From Trema orientale (lineage: Eukaryota > Streptophyta > Magnoliopsida > Rosales > Cannabaceae), in NCBI GenBank assembly GCA_002914845.1, contig JXTC01000018.1, positions 1,541,547 to 1,605,546 on the forward strand: DNA of 64,000 nucleotides, given 5' to 3'. Position numbers and translations under genes: made by a program. The notes below the pieces were generated by a model. It saw only the letters and a program-made list of their open reading frames with translations. It ran no database searches and was not told the DNA's origin. The stretch's first letter is position 1. Every line of letters begins with the position of its first letter. Shown piece after piece: positions 33,984 through 46,024 of the stretch.

Positions 33984-36900
33984 CTTTTCGGATTGACCTG
34001 TAAAATTTTGATGTTTTAAAAGAGATGGTGGGACGTGTACATTCTTTTATCTAGATTTCTTATCAAGATTTGCCTCACTTGCTCTATTTTCTCTTCAATG
34101 CAAGGTTATGCTCTTTCAACATGTCGATTATTGATTTTAACCCAAAAAAAAAGAAGCTAAAAATAATGAAAGATGACAAGCCTACTGCTAATCCCAGGAG
34201 TCGTTCATGCTCTATATGGCAATATATTTCAACCTTAACAACCGACTATGATTTAAAATGACGAGGCAAAGTAATTAGTTAGCAATATTATCATAGATTT
34301 GACCAATAAGATTATTGAGAAGGTTGCTCATAAGATAGTTGGAGTAGATCCTGAGTTGGAAATCTTCGCATTATGATCATTCGAAATAATGTGGATAATG
34401 ATAGCTCGTTTAAATTTTTAATGAGAAATTCATTATCCTACATGAGTGATGAGTCTTTCTTTTACTATTGATTTAGTTGAAGAGACTTCAATTATTTATC
34501 ATTCTCCTCCTGCTTGCATTTCGAATTTGGTGGGGCTTCAGAGATAAATATATCGCTGGTTCTATATAGGTATGATTATTTGTCTACTTTCCTAGATGAA
34601 GATGAGGATATATATATATATATATAACCCAACAAGGGCATAAAGATAAATAGAAACTTGTATTTGTCGAGGCTAAACACCTCTGGAAAACAGTTCTTCC
34701 TGAAGTCAAGGCCAAGAAACATAAAAAAATGTTCTCCTTGCACTGTTAGGCCAAGAGTTGAGGGAAAAAACTTGAATAGTGGCTTGTTTCTCTTCTTACT
34801 TTTGCTTTTTATGTTATTTTTATTTTTTCTCGCTTCGTTTTGAGATACTTTCAGTTTCTTTTTTGAATAAATTAGCCTCTTAAAAAAAATCTCCAGCCAC
34901 TACATATATAAATATATATATATCAATTTCAAACAAAATGGAGCTGCATGAGCCTCAAAAGAGGCAATTGCCCCCAAAATTTTATTTTTTCTTGTAAATA
35001 ATATATAAATTTTTTTAAAAATTGGTATTTGTCTCCTCTAAACTTAAGATTTGTCTCTCCTGAATTTATAAAATTTTAAATATGTCCTTTAAGTTTGAAT
35101 TAGGCACTCATTACAATTAAAGTACATCTAATTTTAACCCTTTTAGATTAAATTTTTGGATCTGACCCTGATTTCAACTCACAATAACTATATAAAGATA
35201 TACAATATATAAATTCTCAGAATCCTTGTTATCTTTTTCTCAATGCATCATGGCTCCAAATGACATGCAATAATATATATGTTTTTCATGCGTTACTTTT
35301 GTTATAAAAAGTGCCAAGATGACACTCTTTTCTATCATTTTAACTGGTACATAGAGTTCCTATTGTGTTCATTCCCTATTTAAATATAAAATAGTTTAAC
35401 AAAGTTCATATATAAAGCAATAAAAGTAGAGAGTGTAAAAAAGTCGTCTTATCATTTTTGTTTGGTTATAATATCGGGACGACCCATTAAAGTTTGAAAC
35501 CACAAAACGAAAAACGATAAGAATCACTAATAATTGCCAAACGCATTATATGGGGAGAAGCGAAAAGTTTCGCATGGGAGAAAAAGAAAACACACAGGAA
35601 AATCAATTATTAGGCTTAATGCCTTGTCGGGAAATTAGGTCAGGGAGATTTTTTTCCTTTTTATTAATTGCGTCACCACCACTATTAAAATAACACATAT
35701 CTTTCTTTTCGTGTCTCTCTGTTCTGTCCATCTCCTCCTAGTGTTGTGCCCCTCTGTGAGCGGTGCATATTGATTGATACATTTAACATTATTGACAAAC
35801 TCAAAAAGCAGATCGCAACTCGCTTTATCATATTTTCCAACCTAATTGGTCTACGCATATATACATATATGTAGTTCTCATCATGAAAATCTACACTTAC
35901 CTCACTTATAATTAAATTAAAATGATGTTATACAGTACTTGAAATACTTCTCAATATTTATGTACACGTATATATGTATACATAGTCCAAAATATTGGAT
36001 CTGCTCCTAAACTTTGCCTTTCTCGAATGAGTAATTAAGTGAAAAGGCTTTTTGTGTTTTATTGTTTTTGCTTATAATAATTAGACTAAGAAAGTAATTT
36101 TCTATTACTTACCAGTACTAAAAGTTGTAGTGATTAATTACTTAATTGCCCATAAGGCAGAAAAATGAAGACTTTTTTTGCTCAACAGAAAAGATGACCA
36201 CCTTGTTTCGCAGTACTATTTTCATGTACAAATATGCACTGCAAAGCAAGTTTCATGGGCGCCACCAAAGCCCAAATTATAAGTGATAGGCCCTCGGTTG
36301 ACAGGTGTCCGGCACCCGTGACACAAGAAGATAATTGGACAGAAGAAAGTAATGTGAATATTCTCGAGTTTCATATGAGCTAAGGAAACACTGATATGAT
36401 AGACTCAAATATATGGATCGATATTAAGTGTATGATCCATGGATGCACTTAAAGTTATTTCCAACGTCTGCAAACTGAGAAAGTTAGAATAGAACCCAAT
36501 AGACGATACCACATTAGCCTTGCTAGTGGCCATGTCACACTACACGAAAATCCAAGCTCCGATATTTCTCCACCAATGCTTTATGACTTGACGTGAACAA
36601 GAGGCTTTTCTTTACTTTCCTATAGGGTTGGTTCAGCTTTTTGAAAGCTAGCTTCTCATTCAGCCTTATTATTTTGGAAGTTAGAAGTTGTAATAACAGC
36701 CTTATTATATATACCATGGGTTAACCTCTACCAAGACAAATTAATAAACGATATTAAGATAAACTAACAAATAAACGATATTAAACAAGTCTTTGTATAT
36801 ATATATATATAATATGAAAATGCAATTACCTCAAAACAGTACATCAATACGAACAGGAGTACGTACGTACGGCTCATTTGTTAATTGGTTATTATGGCCG

Positions 36901-37453
36901 CATAGTTGGTATTTGGCCGACTTAACGTGACTGATGATTGAGGGAAAAAAAATTAATTGTACATATTGAATTGCCAAATTCTTCTAATAGTATTAATTTC
37001 GGGTGAAATTCCAACTTGAGTTTGCATGGTTGCCTCTAGACAAAGACATATAGTACTACCTCAACACGGCCAGCATGGATTTAGGGTTACTCTCTATAGG
37101 TCATTTAATCAATTATAGACAAGCAAGTAATACTGTTATTGCACTTGTGGTCCATTAATTTAAGGATTAATGATTAGGGTCCTCCAATATTGATTATTGT
37201 CTATAGTCACGATTTCCATCATCAATTATTGCACTCAGGTAATGCTTTGTCAACTAACGTGATAACAAACATATATATAGTTAATTAAAAAAAATAAAAA
37301 AGCAATTTTATTAGGAAAAAGTAAAAAAAAAAGGACACACTAACATTATTATTATTCTTGAACTTGAACTTCGCCTTTAAAAAGGACAAGACCAAAGGCT
37401 CCATCAAAATTTGAGGCAGAGGAAAGCAATAATCAAAACTCCAAACAGCATAT
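33984..37453. other. intergenic between the SABATH genes, right part
   Basis: No protein gene was recognised in 3.5 kb. (TA)n tracts lie at about 34609-34626 and 36799-36812. The stretch 34930-35200 (GAGGCAATTGCCCCCAAAAT, then TTTGTCTCTCCTGAATTT) has the look of a transposon tail, but ends were not found. The promoter of SABATH gene 2 must lie in the last few hundred bases. Confidence 0.4.
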
Positions 37454-40047
37454 ATGGATGTAGATAATGTCTTTCACATGACTGGAGGAACTGGCCGTAC
37501 TAGCTATACCAATAATTCCTCGCTTCAGGTACACTTTATTCTCTCTCTCTCTCTCTCTCTTATTACTTGTTTAACTTCACTTGATCTACTTAACTAACTA
37601 TTTTCTGTTTTGTTCTTGTGTATAGAAGAAGGCCTCTGACATGGTGAAACATATAACCCTAGAAACAGTTCAAGAACTTTATCTCACAACTACTCCAAAA
37701 ACCTTGGGGATAGCTGATTTGGGTTGTTCTTCAGGACCAAATACCCTATCGATTATCAGAGATATCGTCGAAGCAGTCCAAACGACGAGTCATAAGATCA
37801 TGGTTCCACCACCAGAGTTCCAAGTTTACCTCAACGATCTGCCAACAAACGACTTCAACTCGATCTTCAAGTCCTTGCCAGAATTCTCCAAAAAACTTAA
37901 TGAAGAAAGAAAAGACGGTACTAGTACTACTTCTCCTTCTATCTTCATAGGAGGTTATCCTGGCTCCTTTTATGGAAGACTCTTACCCAACAACTGCCTG
38001 CACTTCGTCTATTCATCCTACAGTTTGCACTGGCTCTCCAAGGTAATATAAGATTTTTTTTTCTTCCTCTCTTGGCTTTTATAATCATCACGGTAGTCTT
38101 TTAATGAAGTTTCTCATATTCACATGCCAACTCTGACCTCATAGATTACAACACAAACTCACACAGTCCCAATTCTCAGTTGGGTTGAAATCATAACGAG
38201 GTACTTAATAGATACATGTACTATATATATCTCATACATGTATCATCCATGTTCATCCCTTCTAGCTATCCTTTTAGTAATATAATCATATACCACATGT
38301 AACAGCGCATCAAAACTAAAACTATTTGCATAATAGTTTGAAATTCAATTAATCTAACTACTTTTTTGTATAAAAATAAAAGTTCCATTTTACTGGAAAT
38401 TGTAATGCATAGGAAAGTACTCTTACGCAGGTTCCTTCAGCTCTTTACGATGAGAAGGGAAACTCCGTAAACAAAGGCACTATTTACATCTCGGACACCA
38501 GCCCTAAAGAGGTTTCACAAGCGTACTTGAAGCAATTTCAGGAGGATTTCTCCTTGTTTCTTCGGACGCGGTCCAAGGAGCTGACTGAGGGAGGAAGAAT
38601 GGTGCTCATCTTGTTGGGAAGAGAAGGTCCTAATCATGTGGACAGAGGCAATTCTTTCTTTTGGGAACTCTTATCTCGGTCCTTTTCCATATTAGTATCC
38701 AAGGTACACGTATTTATATATATATATAAATAATGGGTCATGTTTCAATGGAGATTTTTGTTTTTGCTTCATTGATGGGTACTTTCATTTGAACCATTGG
38801 ATTTTAATCTGATGGTTATAATGATATTAGTAATTTTATCAAAAAATAAAAATCTAATTAAATATTTATGACTTAAAAAATTAGTAACCTATATATGACC
38901 TATGAGTTGGAATTTTTTTTTTCCAATCCCTTTTTCATTGTTTTTTCTTTTTTTTAATTTTATTGTTTATTTTTATTAAAAAATAAATAGAAAAACAAGT
39001 AACCCTATATATATATCTAGGTATTTTTTTTCTAAAGAACTAATTGTATATATATTAAATTTTTCATTAAAAAATGAGTCCTTTTTTATAATTTCAAAAC
39101 TAACATTATATATCCCAAAAAAAAAAACTAATGTTATGTATATATTCTTAAAAAAAACAACTAACCGTTAATATAAAACTATTAAATACTAATTTTTTAT
39201 CAAAATTTTTTCTTAAAAAAACATTCTTTCTTTTTTATAATTTCAAAACTAATATTCCCTTTCATTATATAAAAAAAAACTAACGTTACATCTCATATAA
39301 AAACAAAATTAACATTATTTATATACTCAAAAAAATTACTTATTCATATTAGTAGCATAATATGTTCAAATTAAATGAAATTTAAAAAATTAAACTTATA
39401 AGTTAAAATCAAAAAAAGAAAAGAAATAAATAAAAAAGAAAAATAATTGAATAAAACATTAATTGATCAAAAATAGATGAAATTACTTGCTATTGTAGGT
39501 TATATTCAACTTGATAATTTTACCCATCTATGGAGCAAAAACAAAAATCTCCATTGAAACATCACCCATAATGAGAGTAACAATAAAAAATTTAAGTGTC
39601 ACCTTACAAATTATAGACAAATAATTTTTTTTTTTCTTTCACTTGTATATTGGAGCAAGTTATAATTTAGTCTCTTATGTGATTTTTTTTAAAAAAAAAA
39701 TTCATTAGGGAGTTGTTGAGGAGGAGAAGATTGATTCCTACGATGTGCATTTCTATGCACCATCAAAGGATGAAATAGAAGAAGAAGTGAGAAAAGAAGG
39801 TTCTTTCCAATTGGACCGATTTGAGATGTTCGAAATAGAGAGGAATGAGAAGAAGAATAATAATGAGAGCCCTGGAACGACAGTTGCAATGACAGTAAGG
39901 GCTATCCAAGAATCAATGATTAGTCAGCACTTTGGTCAAGGGATTTTGGATGATTTGTTTGAGATTTATGGAAGATTGATAGATGAAGAAATGGCTAAAG
40001 AAGCAATTAGGCCAATCACTTTTGTTGTCACTCTTAGAAAATTATGA
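37454..40047 (+). CDS. SABATH family carboxyl methyltransferase 2, 4 exons, 367 aa
   Basis: The exons are 37454-37528, 37626-38042, 38431-38703 and 39709-40047. All introns are phase 0 and GT..AG, at the same positions as in gene 1. The start is [20 protein letters not shown], with Gln25 kept. The S-adenosylmethionine-binding blocks are [29 protein letters not shown] and [22 protein letters not shown] holds Trp161 with the usual His160 before it. The cap region is shorter and more acidic ([11 protein letters not shown]) than in gene 1, and [15 protein letters not shown] replaces the NIPQYTPS block. It catalyses the same general reaction on a small carboxylic acid. The divergence in exons 3-4, which shape the substrate pocket, suggests a different substrate. 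Intron 3 is enlarged by an 833-bp TIR element. The gene appears intact. Confidence 0.9.
37540..37561 (+). repeat. (CT)n microsatellite in intron 1 of SABATH gene 2
   Basis: An uninterrupted CT run of about 20 bases lies 12 bases after the donor site. Likely length-variable. Confidence 0.85.
38735..39567. mobile_element. TIR element in intron 3 of SABATH gene 2, 833 bp
   Basis: The ends are inverted repeats of about 47 bp with three or so mismatches (GGGTCATGTTTCAATGGAGA.. and its inverse ..TCTCCATTGAAACATCACCC). ATAAT stands on both sides (38730-38734 and 39568-39572), an apparent 5-bp duplication. The inner 730 bp are very AT-rich, with no coding frame. The long, well-conserved TIRs suggest a recent insertion. 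Splice sites of the host intron are intact. The superfamily is uncertain, because Mutator elements would give 9 bp. Confidence 0.8.
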
Positions 40048-40453
40048 ATGTTACACGTAATGAAATTAATTACAATGTGAAAGTACTTTTCCTCATTTCT
40101 TGTTTGGAGGGAAATAGACAACTTGCATTTTTGCCACTTGACCAGTTTGCGAATCACTGATTCTTTGGAGACACAGGTCTAAAGTGGCTTTAACTTTTGC
40201 TCCGTTTACTCTAGTAATATAGTGGAAACACATATTTCAATTTTATTGAGGGGAATTAATTTCACCAAAAATAAGATTTTAGATTTGGAACATCAATATT
40301 TAAGAATAAATAAATAAATGAATGAACCTATCGTGCATCGAATGTAAAGAGAAGGATTGTGTACTTACATTCGAAAAAAAGAAAAAGTACTTACATTCTT
40401 CTTTTTTTTAATATTAAATTTCTTAACATAATTAAGACTAATTGGCCCTATAT

Positions 40454-40584
40454 GTTTTGCCGCTGAAGCTCCCTATAAAAAAATTAAAAATAAATAAAAA
40501 AAAGGGGGGGGTTTTGCCGCTGAATTATTTTAACATGTTTTTTTTTTTTTTCTCCCTTTGTTGAGGTCAAATTTTAACATGTTT
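40454..40584. repeat. two adjacent tail-type insertions with perfect 14-bp flanking repeats
   Basis: GTTTTGCCGCTGAA at 40454-40467 and 40511-40524 encloses an A-rich tract ending in nine G. Immediately next, ATTTTAACATGTTT at 40527-40540 and 40571-40584 encloses a T run plus about 20 unique bases. Opposite strands are implied by A against T. Confidence 0.6.
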
Positions 40585-41132
40585 CTCATTCATTTCAAAA
40601 TTCATATTTCTGAAATTTTTTCTATTTTTGGGTGGATAATTCTTTAACTCTTCGAAAAAGTGAAAAACTAGAAGAAAACGAAAATATCATCTTCACTTGA
40701 TAAGAACGACGCGTCGTTTTTTTAAAGTCGACGACAACAGTTTTTCGAAGGTAAACGTAGTGAAACCGCACCTCGTTTCTACTTATAAAATAACGACCGT
40801 ACTATTTTAAAAATGACACGTTAATTGTTTGTCAGTATGAAAACGACGTTCGTTTTTTAAGGCCAATTTTGTTTTGATATCGAGTATATAAAAACGACGT
40901 TGGTTTTATGAAAACGAAAAAAACAAAACAAAAAAGAAGAGTATAAACGATGCCTGTGTTTTAGTTTGAAAGCAATGTCGTAAAAAGAGTAAAATAAAAA
41001 AAAGTAATTAAACAACGTATCATTCATAAATAGGACGACGACATCAATTCTCAAATATAAACTAGTGAAAAAGACATCTTCTCTTCTATACACAGAAGCA
41101 TAGTCGTTAAGTATTCTCTTCATAAACGACAA

Positions 41133-41255
41133 TCATGTTAAAGTGTCTATTTTAGAATCCCACGAGCCTTGTAATCCATGTATTTGCAACGAGTCATGTT
41201 AAAGTATCCAATTTAGAATCCCACGAGCCTTGTAATCCGTGCATTTATTACGGGT
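41133..41255. repeat. 61-bp tandem duplication
   Basis: TCATGTTAAAGT starts at 41133 and 41194. Both copies continue through TTTAGAATCCCACGAGCCTT and GTAATCC, with a few differences. Confidence 0.8.
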
Positions 41256-41640
41256 TAAGTATAGGTATTTATTAATAGTATAAATAGTTATATATAAGGT
41301 ATTTGTTATATTATTTATAATAGGTAATAATTTTTTATAATAATATAATATTTGTTCAAAACATGAAAAGATATTGTGTCATGTATCTAACGTACTTTGG
41401 TAATATCAATATTATCTTTATAACTTTCCTATATTTACAATATTATTTGGCATTTTTTCAATAAAAATTCTATATTCTACATATATGCTATGGGATTTAA
41501 TCTAATCATCCTTTCATTTTATTACTCAAAACTATTGCAATTGAAAAAAAAAAATAAGAATAAAAATATTATCTAAATGAATAAGATATTACATCACATA
41601 TACAATAAATATGAATACATAATAAGAATAAAATTAATCT

Positions 41641-44600
41641 AATAATCTCATAACAATATAATAATTTTACAACAGTAGTAATTAGAATCTATTTTACTTC
41701 TTCTCTTCTCTTCCTTCATACTAAAACCTTCATCTTCCTCTTTATCAATCAAGATAGTAAAGTTGTTCACCAATAATTATATATATATATCTAATTTTTT
41801 GTGTCTATTATAATTATATAATAATATCTAGATAAATATAGCTGAGTTAATACATAAATACATAGAATATTTGGCTTAGATATATAACAATATTATCAAT
41901 ATATAGCAAGTTTATAAGATAATGCATTTTCAAGTGTTTATCCAACTACCTAAGAAATAATTTTCTGCTTATGTAAGAAAATATATTTCTTTCAATTAGA
42001 TAAATACGGAAAAGATTATCAATATAATAAAAAACTTGCCATATATATTATACAAGTTAAGTAACAGCAAAAAGATCATAAGAGTATTAGTCTAAGACTG
42101 CTCGAAAACTACCACGTGAATAATGGCTAGAATAAAGAAAAATTAATACAAAGACCAAAATATTTTGAAAAAAAAAAAGGCTGAATTTTAAAGAATTTTA
42201 AACTAAAATCCAAATAAAATTACTAAAGAAGCTCCAACCTGACAACCAACTCGTACAATACCCTAAAAACAAATATTATAAAATCACTCTTTAACAGCAA
42301 ACTAAGTTTACTATATAATAACAAACACCATTAGACACAACAATCTTTGGGCAATTAGCGTATTACTCTATATGTTCTAAAAAAAATACTCATCATCGCC
42401 AAATATATAGAGTTATAAAATACAATTGGAAAAGACTAAAATAGAACTAAGTAAAAAGGGAAAAAAAAAAAGAGAGAGAGAGAGAGAGAGAAAGAGAAGG
42501 AAGGACGTTGAATGAAAGAAGTTAAAAAAAAGTAGCAGAATTTAGTAAGGGAAAAATAAGAAGAAGAAAAAGCCAGAGAAAACGACTCAATAATAAAGCA
42601 AAGAAAAGAAAGATATCAAATAGAGAGGCAGCAGAAGAAATACAACCACCTTTCACGATATCTAATCCAAAAACAAAGACACAAATGCTTTCACATAATA
42701 AATGTAACACAAACAGTGTATATTAATGAAGGACATAAAAAAATAAAACCAAATTTAAGTATAACAGAATTTAATAAAATATTCTAGCAATTTATAATAT
42801 TCAGTACAATAGTAACGAAATAAATGCATTAATAGTATATCACTAATGTAGAGAATAGACATTAATTAACAAAAAGAACAAAATACATATATAATTTGAA
42901 TAAAGAAAGCATAAATGAAGACAGAGAACAAAACATAATAAATATATGTAAAACCTGAAATACTTCACAAAAAGACAACCCTTGCAACCAATTCTCAACT
43001 AAATACAAATTGTAAGTATAGCACAAAAAAGGGTAAAAACACAGTGGATGCAGTGAAAGGGTGTAACAGTGATTTCAGTAAGCCATAGGCAGGGAGGATG
43101 ATAAAAGGAGGTAAAATGTGGGGAATACAACTAGAAAACAAGATATATATATATAACTGCAAGGAGTATATAAGAGGCGCTCAACTAAAATTAAATAGAT
43201 GGCAATACCCAATGAAATATGTAATAAAAGAAATATTAAAAAAAAAAGTCGGAAACTTACTCAACACAGAAGCATAAAGTAAACAAACAGTAAACATCAG
43301 TATTATTTTGCTAAAATATAAAAAAGCCTCCAAAAATATATTTAGAATTAAAAAAAAAAAAAGAAATTCCTTCGTTCTTCTACTCCACTTCTAATTTTTC
43401 TTTTCACATTTTTCCTTTCCCCTCCCCCTCCCCCATTTCAGTCTAAATAATATAAGAAAATTAAAAGAGCATTAATTAGATTGTATATACAGTACTGAGA
43501 TCATAAATATAAATGGACAGAGCATTAATAACAAAAATAGAAGTCATAATTAGCATAAAAAAAATCTCAAACACATACAAATATCAAAGCAAAAAAAAAA
43601 GAAAAAAAAAAAAGACTCGAGAATACTCCAGAGAATAGCATAGGAATGTAAGGACACAGAGATGAAATATCCAGAAATCACTATACACTCATAAACATAC
43701 ATATACATATATATACGTATATTTTTGCGAGAATTACAACAAAAAATCCAACCGAAATAAGTGGAAAATAAAACCCAGCCCGAAAACTATAAAACCCAAA
43801 ACCAACAGATCCATTGGCCCATTAACTGTAGGCCCATATCAACAACCTAAAAATAAAAAAACCTAAAGCATACGCGCATCAACGTACAGTAGAAACATGT
43901 AATCAATAAACTCTCATACAACAAAGAACAATAAAAATAAAAAAAATACCGGGAACTATTTGTCATACACAAAGAAAGACAGACCTCAAAGAAATAATGA
44001 TCCAGAGTAAAAATAAAATCATACACAAAAAATAATTATAAAAAATAAAATTAGTGGATGGAACAATACCAGAAAAAAAGAAAAAAGCACCACACCCTCA
44101 ATAAGATCCAGAGGAGCAAAAATGCAGCCAAGTTTTGATCTAAACAACCGAATCTATATGAGGAAACCAAAGATTTGAAAACAAAAAGTGAAAGAAAATA
44201 ATCAAAGCCAAAGAACAGAAGATAAAAGAAAGAAAGAAAGAAAAAAGACAAAAAGCCCCAAATCGAAGAAGACCGAGAAGAACCACCGAAGAAAAAAGAG
44301 AGAAATTAAGAGTTTAAAATAGATCCAACGGAAAAAGAGAAGAAACGACGATCTAAGAAGATAATAATCATAGAAGACAAAGAAAGAGAGAAAGCATATC
44401 AGAAAAGACGAAGAAAAGATTATCAAGTCCAGAGGGAAGAGAAAAAGAGATCCTTCGAGAAGAAAGAGAGAGTGAAGAGCATCAGGCAGAGCAACCAAGG
44501 GACAAAACTTAAGCAAATGCCCAAAAAAACCCCCACCAAAGTTACTTAGGCCAAGCATATATCTGAGAGGGCTCCTTTAGTAAAATCACAAACACTGACA

Positions 44601-44720
44601 ATGAAAAGACTGAAAAACCATACCCACAGGAAGGCTACGATGAGAATTTAAAGGGTATAAGCGTAATTATGGAGCCCTGTAAAAACCATTGAATCTGAAA
44701 AAAAAAAAAAAAAAAAGTAA
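41641..44720. other. 3-kb strand-asymmetric A/G-rich region without coding capacity
   Basis: The plus strand is strongly purine-rich, and most of all A-rich, from about 42150 to 44640. The minus strand is correspondingly T-rich. Minus-strand frames at 44051-44251 and 44202-44558 encode only Phe/Leu/Ser-rich strings with no family likeness. Near 43815-43840 the minus strand has TATGGGCC and TAATGGGCC, like plant site-II promoter elements, and pyrimidine-rich leader-like sequence lies at 44250-44500 (minus). The right end has an 18-base A run (44698-44716) flanked by GTAAAAAC on both sides. A non-coding RNA gene or an old retroposon are possible readings; neither is shown. Confidence 0.35.
42471..42490 (+). 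repeat. (AG)n microsatellite
   Basis: About 20 bases of uninterrupted AG next to an A run. Confidence 0.8.
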
Positions 44721-45387
44721 AAACTGTTCATGTACAGTAATTCTCTCCTCAACTTTAGATATATATAATAATATTATTTTAAAAGACAGCAAAACAACGA
44801 GTAGTTCTCTAAAGGAAGAAACATCATGTTACCATTATGGAAATGTTATGTCATTGTCTCGAGTATAAATGGGTACACATACGTTTTTAGTTCAACCGCT
44901 ATGTTGTCTACCAAATTAAACTACATTTCGCCTTACAATTACGAAGGACATGTCGTTTTTGTTCTTTGGAGGACAAGTAGGAAAAGGTTATTCCTATTTT
45001 TAGTTCTTGAAACTTAATCTAAATCTGATTTTGGTCTCTAATTAGTCTCTGAATTGTATTTGTATCCTATTTTGTTCCTTGAACTTTCAAATGTCAAATT
45101 ATCATACCTTGACTATGTTTTTATGTCTAAATTTTGGTCCCTAGTTTTAGTTTGAACAATCATGTAATAAACCAAGGATCAAAAATAATGTAAAAAATAA
45201 TAATAATTTAGAGTAATAAAATGTGATATTTAAAAGTTCAGAGATCAAATTGAGACAAAAACATAATTTATGAACCAAATTTTGAACATTTTAAAAACAA
45301 GGATCAAAATAAAATAGTATTTGGAAAATAGTTTGAATATGTGTTCTCCTTTTTCCCTTCAACTCCGAATGAGACATTTATACGTGA
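44721..45387. other. intergenic with a weak fold-back at about 45000-45320
   Basis: Short inverted pieces occur, such as TTGTTCCTTGAACTTTCAAA near 45075 against TTTAAAAGTTCAGAGATCAA near 45230. This is probably another MITE-like element whose ends I cannot fix. Confidence 0.35.
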
Positions 45388-45758
45388 GGGTTAACTACAC
45401 CCAAAAAAAAAAAAATTCTGAAATTTGGTATTTCTGCAATTTAAATCTTAAATTTTGGTTTCTACAGAAAAATACCTTCATATTTTGAAAGTCAAAAAAT
45501 TTGTACTCCTTGCCCATATTTTTAGAAATTTATTCAAAAAAAAATTACGAATCCAAACCCAAATTATGTTATTATTGTTTTCAAAAAGTTAAAATAATTA
45601 CAAAAAAATTGTTTGGACTAATATAAAGTGGGCAAAATAGGGACAAAAAGTACAAATTTTTAAAATTTCAAAATCTGAAAGTATTTTTTCATAAACCAAA
45701 ACTTAGGATTTAAATTGTAGAAAGACCAAATATGAAGGTAATTTTTTGCAATTAACTC
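45388..45758. mobile_element. fold-back Mutator-type MITE, 371 bp, 9-bp TSD
   Basis: The ends are GGGTTAACTAC.. and ..GCAATTAACTC. The arms pair over more than 120 bp (for example TTTCTGCAATTTAAATCTTA with TAGGATTTAAATTGTAGAAA). The flanks TATACGTGA (45379-45387) and TATATGTGA (45759-45767) are a 9-bp duplication with one mismatch. Confidence 0.75.
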
Positions 45759-45812
45759 TATATGTGAACTAATCTTTAACTATCAACATGACTGTTGTAT
45801 ATATTAGAATGA

Positions 45813-46015
45813 CGTATAATACTATACATCTCAACTTTTGTACCAAATTTTTTGTACCAACATATGTGGCATATAAGTTGTCATCAACTAATTGATGTGT
45901 CAAAACTTACCATAAATAGATTAAACATTATTACCAATTGAGTGATGACAAATCACATGCTATATGTGTTGGTATTAAAAATTTAGTGCAAAAATTAGTA
46001 CCTCAAGTATTATCC
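45813..46015. mobile_element. Mutator-type MITE, family A, copy 3, 203 bp
   Basis: Inverted ends (CGTATAATACTATACATCTC.. and ..ACCTCAAGTATTATCC) and the arms GTACCAACATATGTGGCATA and ATGCTATATGTGTTGGTA match copy 1 at 17192-17393. The flanks TTAGAATGA (45804-45812) and TTAAAATGA (46016-46024) differ at one of nine bases. Confidence 0.75.
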
Positions 46016-46024
46016 TTAAAATGA

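Larger units (their letters stand above)
40048..41640. other. intergenic, 3' of SABATH gene 2
   Basis: Three tail-type insertions are clustered here: 40361-40398, 40454-40524 and 40527-40584. From 40690 to about 41050 the motif AACGAC(G) and its inverse CGTCGTTT recur many times. At 41133-41255 a 61-bp unit (CCCACGAGCCTTGTAATCC) occurs twice in tandem. No gene was seen. Confidence 0.5.

Noticed and set aside
44051..44558. Hydrophobic minus-strand frames resembling a multi-pass membrane protein
   Set aside because: The Phe/Leu richness follows directly from the T-rich strand; there is no motif, no splice context and no charged-residue pattern.
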